Shown piece by piece: positions 59,406 through 64,000 of a stretch of DNA of 64,000 bases. Origin of the DNA: Litorimonas sp963972195 (GTDB lineage Bacteria > Pseudomonadota > Alphaproteobacteria > Caulobacterales > Maricaulaceae); NCBI GenBank assembly GCA_963972195.1, contig CAXATH010000010.1:1-64000 (forward strand). The letters run 5' to 3'. The position numbers were made by a program, and so were the translations under genes. The stretch's first letter is position 1, and each line of letters starts with the position of its first letter. The notes below the pieces were generated by a model. The model was given only the letters and a program-made list of their open reading frames with translations, was not told the origin of the DNA and did not search any database.

Positions 59406-59878
59406 AGTAATGGATTAGGAAGGGATTTGAAATTGCTATTATGTGCATTTGGCGGGGCACTATGCGGCTGGCTCTTTTGCGTAAAATTGGCCCTATCTGC
59501 CTCTAGCTTCGCGCGCGAAGTCGCTCGGTTAAGAGGCTTGCCGCACGTCTCGCAATCACCATGAAGCATAAGATTTGCCTTATTGCTTTCAGCTATGCGG
59601 AATGTGCCCAACTTGATTCTACGCGGCCCTCCGCACGAAAAACATGACATTTTATCTGGCCCGTTCGTCCACTTTCGCGCGGCTTGCCATTCTATCATCC
59701 AGCTCCGAATGGCCTCGCAGTGCATCAAGATGGGGTAAGTGCCTTCTATAACTGGTAGGCCGTGTTTCTTTATCCACTGCCTAACCGTATTGGGGCCAAC
59801 GCCGTAAAGCTCAGCAAGGTCTTGAACGGTATAACTGCGATGGCGTTTAACCTTACGTGGGTCATATGTGCGTTTCAT
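59402..59878 (-). CDS. HTH and zinc-finger protein paired with the recombinase
   Basis: A 158-aa protein: an N-terminal helix-turn-helix (YTVQDLAELYGVGPNTVRQWIKK, about 16-40), then a zinc-binding segment with CFSCGG and CETCG. The C-terminal 40 residues are polar and probably disordered. The ATGA overlap with the recombinase gene suggests that it directs or controls that enzyme. Confidence 0.72.
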   Translation of the reverse strand: MKRTYDPRKVKRHRSYTVQDLAELYGVGPNTVRQWIKKHGLPVIEGTYPILMHCEAIRSWMIEWQAARKWTNGPDKMSCFSCGGPRRIKLGTFRIAESNKANLMLHGDCETCGKPLNRATSRAKLEADRANFTQKSQPHSAPPNAHNSNFKSLPNPLL

Positions 59879-59889
59879 AGCCGTCGCCC

Positions 59890-60072
59890 TTATCGGGACG
59901 GTGCGGAGAGGCTTTCGATATAAGCTTCCAAATCATCCATCTTGATTAAGGTGCGTGTGCCAGCCTTAATGCGCTGAAGCTTTCCGTCTTCAAAAAGACG
60001 ATAGATTGTGGAGCGGCCAAGGCCGGTAATTTCACAGGCTTGCGGGATCGTTACGGTAAGTGTTTTAATCAT
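59890..60072 (-). CDS. Excisionase-like HTH protein
   Basis: A 60-aa MerR/AlpA-type HTH protein (IPQACEITGLGRSTIYRLFEDGKLQRIKAG, given here only in outline: helix-turn-helix about residues 9-32, wing after it) ending MDDLEAYIESL. That layout is standard for excisionases and prophage regulators. ATG 60072 is chosen; a longer frame to 60168 lacks family similarity. Confidence 0.78.
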   Translation of the reverse strand: MIKTLTVTIPQACEITGLGRSTIYRLFEDGKLQRIKAGTRTLIKMDDLEAYIESLSAPSR

Positions 60073-60195
60073 CAACATCATCCAAAACTGGCAGTCTGGC
60101 CAGTAACACACGCTGGAGAATTCCATCGCATCTATATGGATAGAGGCAGACAAAAAATTTGCATTCACGAAAAAATGGAGATTAAATAGTGAGCC

Positions 60196-61074
60196 TTAAT
60201 AATAACCGTTTTCATCATGATCAAGGTGCTGTTTTCCTCTGCTTATCGAATTCAACAAAGCTCGGACTGTGATATTTTTAATCTTAAAAAACTTGGTCAA
60301 ACCCCACTCAATCTCGCCTTTCCGGTCATAAGTGTGCAGCAAAGAATCTTGCCCTATCAGCAGTTCAAAAACCTCAGAAGTGGTGGTAGAATCGAAACCT
60401 AGTTGCGCCAGCCTTTCATTTATTCTTTTGACCAACCTTGTTATTTGAAAGGCTCTAAAAATGTCCAGATTATTCGTCCGTGAATTTTTTGGCTTACCCC
60501 TCCCACGAAGCATTTTTGAAAAAACAACTCTAGCGTACTGTCGGCCTGCTGCTTCAAAAACAGCCTTTTCGCCAAACCTTGCTTCAAACTGTTCATTTCG
60601 AAGTGAGGTAAGGTCGGCTTTAAATTGAAGAAAGTCTTTTTCGCTGTCTGTGTATTCGGCACCAGCTAGCAAGTCATAGATCATATCAAAGCCTTTATTT
60701 GGTTCAATTGCTTGGTCTACGACTTCAGATATGGCTTCTGAATTTGAAATTAGCGTATTTAATGAGTCCCATTTTTCATGGAATTCTTCTAAGCGTAACT
60801 TTGTATCTTCGTAAATCCGGTCGCCAAAATGAAGGCCGTAAAGAAAATATTGGTATGCCGCCTGATCAAAGTCTCTTTTAGCCTCAAAGTAACCTTCAAA
60901 AGATTTCGATCTCCACCTTTCCTGTTCCCGCAGATAGGCTTTTTTAGCTTTTTCTCTCAGTTCAGTAATATGTTGCTTAAAGCGTTTTGGGTCCTGATTT
61001 TCTCTATATTCTTTACGTGTTGACGCGCACCAATCTGCGAAAAAATCAAAAATCGCTTTCTCTTTCTCATTCAT
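60196..61074 (-). CDS. Unknown cassette protein B (292 aa)
   Basis: Not recognised. A charged, largely helical soluble protein (FKQHITELREKAKKAYLREQ; AYQYFLYGLHFGDRIYEDTK) with a basic middle (GRGKPKNSRTNNLDIFRAF) and an end that could be a small winged fold. Its start overlaps the preceding 399-aa gene by 4 bases (ATGA). The AT-rich composition and location in the cargo of an integrative element suggest defence, but no nuclease motif is visible. Confidence 0.62.
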   Translation of the reverse strand: MNEKEKAIFDFFADWCASTRKEYRENQDPKRFKQHITELREKAKKAYLREQERWRSKSFEGYFEAKRDFDQAAYQYFLYGLHFGDRIYEDTKLRLEEFHEKWDSLNTLISNSEAISEVVDQAIEPNKGFDMIYDLLAGAEYTDSEKDFLQFKADLTSLRNEQFEARFGEKAVFEAAGRQYARVVFSKMLRGRGKPKNSRTNNLDIFRAFQITRLVKRINERLAQLGFDSTTTSEVFELLIGQDSLLHTYDRKGEIEWGLTKFFKIKNITVRALLNSISRGKQHLDHDENGYY

Positions 61075-62270
61075 GGATGAGTCGCGCTCGCGGTGTATTT
61101 TGATTCCACTTGCGTGGCTAAGGCAGCCTTTCCTAAAATCCTAAGTCCCTCGACTATGCTTTCCATGAAAATTGTTGAAAATAGATAAGATGTGTCATCA
61201 ATTGACTTGGATTTTATTGCACGGCACTTTTCAGCAAAGTCATATTCGTAATATTCAGCTAAGTCACCGTCTCGACCTATAAAGTAAATTGTCATTAAGT
61301 CCGCTCTGTCGTTAACAGATAAGTGCGTTCTTATGTATTTATGAAATGTTTGAGCCTGATTTTTAGAATTATTATTTTCTAATACACTCTGCAAATTTAC
61401 CTTTTGCTCAAACGTATTCGGTCTAAGTCGAAGTATTTTCTGAATTTGAAAGTCTGTTAAACTCAAAAGGTGGCAGTCAAGTCCGATTAGAGGCATCATT
61501 GCTCGATTGGTTTCAATCACCTTCAGTGCTCTCGAAAATTGAGTTCCAGACAAGTCATAATCATCCATTACTTTTTTCTTTGATTCCTTAAACCTAGGAC
61601 TCGCCCACTCTGTCCGATCCGGGAGTCGTCCTGCGATCTCTAGGAGGTCGCGGCGAGATAGGACACTGGTGTGGCTAACCACCTTTCTTTCTAAGCTTAA
61701 TCGCCTTAAACATCGGTGGAGTTGCTCTGTCAGATCATTTAGCTGAGCCAGACTAAAACGTACCACTTCTAAGTTAACTATAGAGATTGTATCCAAACTT
61801 TTGACGTTATCACGGGTTTTGTGGTACCGTAATTCTTCTCCATCGTGGTCAATATTGCTTAGAGAACGCACATATGGCCCTATTTTTATGACTATGCTTT
61901 TAAGCTCTTGGTCGCCCATCTTTACCTTGGATATACAGTCGTAAAGGGCGCTAATGTCATGTGTGATCTTATGTTGGGGAACCTTTAACCCCCACTCGTT
62001 GAACGTATTTAATATAAATTTTAAATTTAGCTCAACTCCATGCCTAGCGTTGAAAAGAATTGGCAGCACAACAGAATCAAAATCTGCGAAGCGTTCATTG
62101 TTGAGAACATCTTCCACTAATAGAATGGCAGATCGAATATACCCCCGATAATAAGACCTTTCTGATCCTTGTTTGCCTAAACAGGCATTCAAGTTAGTGT
62201 CGCCTATCGGAAGAAAAAAGGGCTCTGCCTCAAATTCTTCCCATAAAGCTTGGTGTCGTTTTTCACCCAT
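61071..62270 (-). CDS. Unknown cassette protein A (399 aa), HEPN-like region
   Basis: Not in a family I can name. Residues about 70-170 contain NARHGVELNLKFILNTF, later KITHDISALYDCI, and SNIDHDGEELRYHKTRDN. That order (R-H-x-x-E-L-x-L-K, then H-x-I-x-x-L, then D-x-D-G-E-x-L-R-Y) recurs in HEPN-type helical proteins of defence and toxin loci. The C-terminal half includes a possible HTH-like region (LTDFQIQKILRL). It overlaps the integrase gene by 8 bases at its start and the next gene by 4 bases, so all three are translationally coupled. Confidence 0.62.
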   Translation of the reverse strand: MGEKRHQALWEEFEAEPFFLPIGDTNLNACLGKQGSERSYYRGYIRSAILLVEDVLNNERFADFDSVVLPILFNARHGVELNLKFILNTFNEWGLKVPQHKITHDISALYDCISKVKMGDQELKSIVIKIGPYVRSLSNIDHDGEELRYHKTRDNVKSLDTISIVNLEVVRFSLAQLNDLTEQLHRCLRRLSLERKVVSHTSVLSRRDLLEIAGRLPDRTEWASPRFKESKKKVMDDYDLSGTQFSRALKVIETNRAMMPLIGLDCHLLSLTDFQIQKILRLRPNTFEQKVNLQSVLENNNSKNQAQTFHKYIRTHLSVNDRADLMTIYFIGRDGDLAEYYEYDFAEKCRAIKSKSIDDTSYLFSTIFMESIVEGLRILGKAALATQVESKYTASATHP

Positions 62271-63453
62271 GCAAATTGATTACATTAGCGCCTTGCTCTT
62301 GCCAACAGTACGCGGACCATAGCTCCATTAAGTTGCGGCGCTTATCTAGCGCACTAGTTCGCAAATAGCTGGCTTCGACGTCATTTCCTATTTTGTGAGC
62401 AAGCGCCATCTCTATAACTTCACGTGGGGTCACGGTCTTATCTGTGGCCCAAGATTTAAAGGTTGCCCTAAATCCGTGCAAAGTTTCAGCGTGGCCCATT
62501 CTTTTGAGTAGAGCTCTTGGCGCATTCACTGATAAGGGTTTGAGAGTGTTTGGATGCGGGAAAACCAAATCACATTGACGCATTTTAAAGCGATCTTTAA
62601 CGATTTCCAATGCCCTATCAGACAATGGTACAATATGTTCTCTTCCGGCTTTCATGCGCTCTTTTGGTACCGTCCAGACATCTTTCGTGAAATCAATCTC
62701 GTCCCAAGTCGCTTCACGCGCCTCTATCGAACGGCAAGCGGTTAGGATTACGAACTCCACCATGCGCGCCGCCATCGCCTTACGCACCCTTAGTTTTTCC
62801 ATGAAAGCGGGCATAGCGTCCATGTCCATCGCCTTGTGATGCACAACGCGCTTGGCTTTGCTAATCGTCGGCAAGAGGCTCTTTAGATTGCCGCGCCAGA
62901 TTGCTGGGTTCATACCTGAGCGCCAATGCATGGCGGTGGCATAGTCCAACACGGCCTCTATGCGGCTTCTCAGGCGCGTCGCGGTTTCATGCTTGTCCAG
63001 CCATATCGGCTTCAACACGGCCAACACGTCGGGCGTTGTGACTTGCGACACGCGCAAGTGATGCAAGGGTTTGGCGTAAACTGTCAGCGTATGATGCCAC
63101 TGATAAATATGCTTTTCGTTTTTCCACTGTTTTTCATGGTCAGCGATGTATTCCAGCGCGCAATCCAGAAACGTCGGTTCGCTGGATTTGTCACGTTCGA
63201 CTATTGGGTCTTTATCGTCTTCTAAATTTTGGCGGCATTGCGCGGCTTTCTCGCGCGCTTGTTTAAGGGTTACGTCTAGCGCTGAGCCTAAGCCCATCTC
63301 CCGCTTCGCCTTGTTGCGCTTCCAGACAAATACCCATGACTGAGTGCCCGTTTTGCCAACGTGAAGGTAAAGCCCGCCCCCGTCGCTATATCGCCCGGTC
63401 TTCTTAGCGTTTTTCACCACTGTCATGTTCAATTTGTTTCGCGTTCTAGCCAT
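62263..63453 (-). CDS. int: P4-type tyrosine integrase (DUF4102 arm domain)
   Basis: A 396-aa integrase that inserts the element at tRNA-Ala. The N-terminal arm-binding DUF4102 domain shows GRYSDGGGLYLHV and REMGLGSALDVTLKQAREKA. Catalytic residues: Arg241 (TACRSIEAREA), His326 and Arg329 (HGFRATF), His353 (LAHKIGN) and Tyr363. The gene lies at the end away from the tRNA, 156 bases inside the right att site, with arm-type repeats directly upstream of its start, which would let the protein control its own synthesis. Confidence 0.94.
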   Translation of the reverse strand: MARTRNKLNMTVVKNAKKTGRYSDGGGLYLHVGKTGTQSWVFVWKRNKAKREMGLGSALDVTLKQAREKAAQCRQNLEDDKDPIVERDKSSEPTFLDCALEYIADHEKQWKNEKHIYQWHHTLTVYAKPLHHLRVSQVTTPDVLAVLKPIWLDKHETATRLRSRIEAVLDYATAMHWRSGMNPAIWRGNLKSLLPTISKAKRVVHHKAMDMDAMPAFMEKLRVRKAMAARMVEFVILTACRSIEAREATWDEIDFTKDVWTVPKERMKAGREHIVPLSDRALEIVKDRFKMRQCDLVFPHPNTLKPLSVNAPRALLKRMGHAETLHGFRATFKSWATDKTVTPREVIEMALAHKIGNDVEASYLRTSALDKRRNLMELWSAYCWQEQGANVINLHG

Positions 63454-63470
63454 GTGCTTTCTCCAAGCCG

Positions 63471-63503
63471 TTCATACCTTTGTTCATACCTTTAAAGTAT
63501 GAA
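63471..63503. repeat. Right-end integrase arm-type repeats
   Basis: TTCATACCTTTG (63471-63482) and TTCATACCTTTA (63483-63494) are adjacent direct copies; AAAGTATGAA (63494-63503) is an inverted copy of the left-end form TTCATACTTT. They lie 17 bases upstream of the integrase start codon. Further short repeats (TAGGGGAT at 63517 and 63578; GACATTAG at 63573 and 63593) lie between here and the att site. Confidence 0.75.
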
Positions 63504-63608
63504 GGGCGCGAACGATAGGGGATGGCGTGGGACGAAAGAAATTTTATGTCTCGGTAATATATAAGAAAAATGGACATTAGGGGATAGCAGGAGACATTAG
63601 TGTGGTGG

Positions 63609-63623
63609 CCCTAGGCTCCACCA
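63609..63623 (+). repeat. Right attachment site (att)
   Basis: CCCTAGGCTCCACCA, an exact copy of the tRNA-Ala 3' end at 53154-53168. It marks where element DNA ends and the original chromosome resumes. Confidence 0.9.
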
Positions 63624-63751
63624 AAGGTTCGCCTGGCGAAGCGCACACCTTCCTTCTTATTCGGGCTTAGTTTTACGGCAAAATACCTTGTGAAACGTTC
63701 GAATTATGAGATTAGACAATAGAAATAAATGCGGGGCATTTTTTGACGTCG

Positions 63752-64000
63752 TTACTCCGTATAACCTACTGCCGTATAAAGATCGATATAAGCCAAGGCG
63801 ATATTGGCGTCCGCCGCGACGACAGCTTCGCGGCTGGAAATAAGGGTTCGTTGAGCGTCCAAAACATTGATGAAATCCGCCAAACCTTCCCGGTATAAAG
63901 CGTTAAGCTGATTAAAAGCGGATTGACTAGACTCGACGGCTTTTTCCAACTCGGCCTTTTGTTCTGTTAAAGCCTCGATTTGAAGTAGCGCGTTTTCAGT
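63752..64000 (-). CDS. TolC-family outer membrane efflux protein, C-terminal part
   Basis: The reading frame is open to the window edge, so only the last 82 residues are seen. They show the end of an outer-membrane factor: a long helix (ALTEQKAELEKAVESSQSAF), the turn LYREGLADFINVLDAQRTL and the closing helix AVVAADANIALAYIDLYTAV. GLADFINVLDAQR-like motifs are diagnostic of the TolC/OprM/NodT family. It would form the outer-membrane channel of a tripartite pump or type I secretion system whose other genes lie outside. Confidence 0.85.
   Translation of the reverse strand, partial: TENALLQIEALTEQKAELEKAVESSQSAFNQLNALYREGLADFINVLDAQRTLISSREAVVAADANIALAYIDLYTAVGYTE

Overview
The window is chromosomal DNA from an alphaproteobacterium. 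The evidence is an initiator tRNA with the alphaproteobacterial AGG/CCT anticodon-stem edge, the redox system RegB/RegA with SenC, GapR (DUF2312), EipA (DUF1134), COQ9, TIGR02300 and DUF3008 small proteins, a three-subunit PntAA/PntAB/PntB transhydrogenase and a TacA-like sigma-54 activator. GC content looks moderate. A stalked or hyphal marine lineage (Caulobacterales / Hyphomonadaceae / Maricaulales) is my inference and not proven.

Layout. 1-5 kb: tail of tRNA-fMet (probably the end of an rRNA operon), a secreted S9 peptidase, a gene-poor stretch, an AT-rich orphan PD-(D/E)XK nuclease and small proteins. 5-10.6 kb: lepA, then an oxidative-stress locus in which katG and oxyR converge. Both the katG promoter and the oxyR upstream region carry well-spaced OxyR boxes, and a candidate small RNA with exposed CCUCC motifs lies divergent to oxyR, as oxyS does in E. 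coli. 10.6-16.7 kb: two related envelope lipoproteins (one is EipA), an SDR-DoxX fusion, a small CDF-like transporter, an aspartokinase-like/homoserine dehydrogenase fusion and an Lrp regulator. 16.9-20.9 kb: branched-chain 2-oxoacid dehydrogenase operon (E1 alpha, E1 beta, double-lipoyl E2) and a tRNA-Met. 21-26.9 kb: a HisKA_2 sensor kinase, RegBA/SenC, a cobalamin adenosyltransferase and gapR. 27-31.2 kb: three secreted EF-hand proteins downstream of a sigma-54 activator. 31.5-42.3 kb: pnt operon, an ABC exporter, coq9, purEK, a diguanylate cyclase, two DUF465 proteins and an SDR.

42.3-49.6 kb holds a compact seven-gene operon whose genes I mostly cannot name: a coiled-coil protein, a 377-aa protein, an AAA+ ATPase, a single-pass membrane protein, a 482-aa protein, a small membrane protein and a DUF1523 protein. 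It is the best candidate for an undescribed multi-protein machine. 49.7-53.1 kb returns to housekeeping genes (PepSY protein, aroA-cmk, TIGR02300) and ends at tRNA-Ala(GGC).

53.15-63.62 kb is a 10.5-kb integrative element inserted in the 3' end of that tRNA-Ala. It has 15-bp att repeats, integrase arm-type repeats at both ends, a P4-type integrase, a Type III restriction-modification pair, a second recombinase with an HTH/zinc protein and an excisionase-like protein, and a two-gene cassette of unknown function (one member HEPN-like) translationally coupled to the integrase. Past the right att site the chromosome resumes with the C-terminal end of a TolC-family protein.
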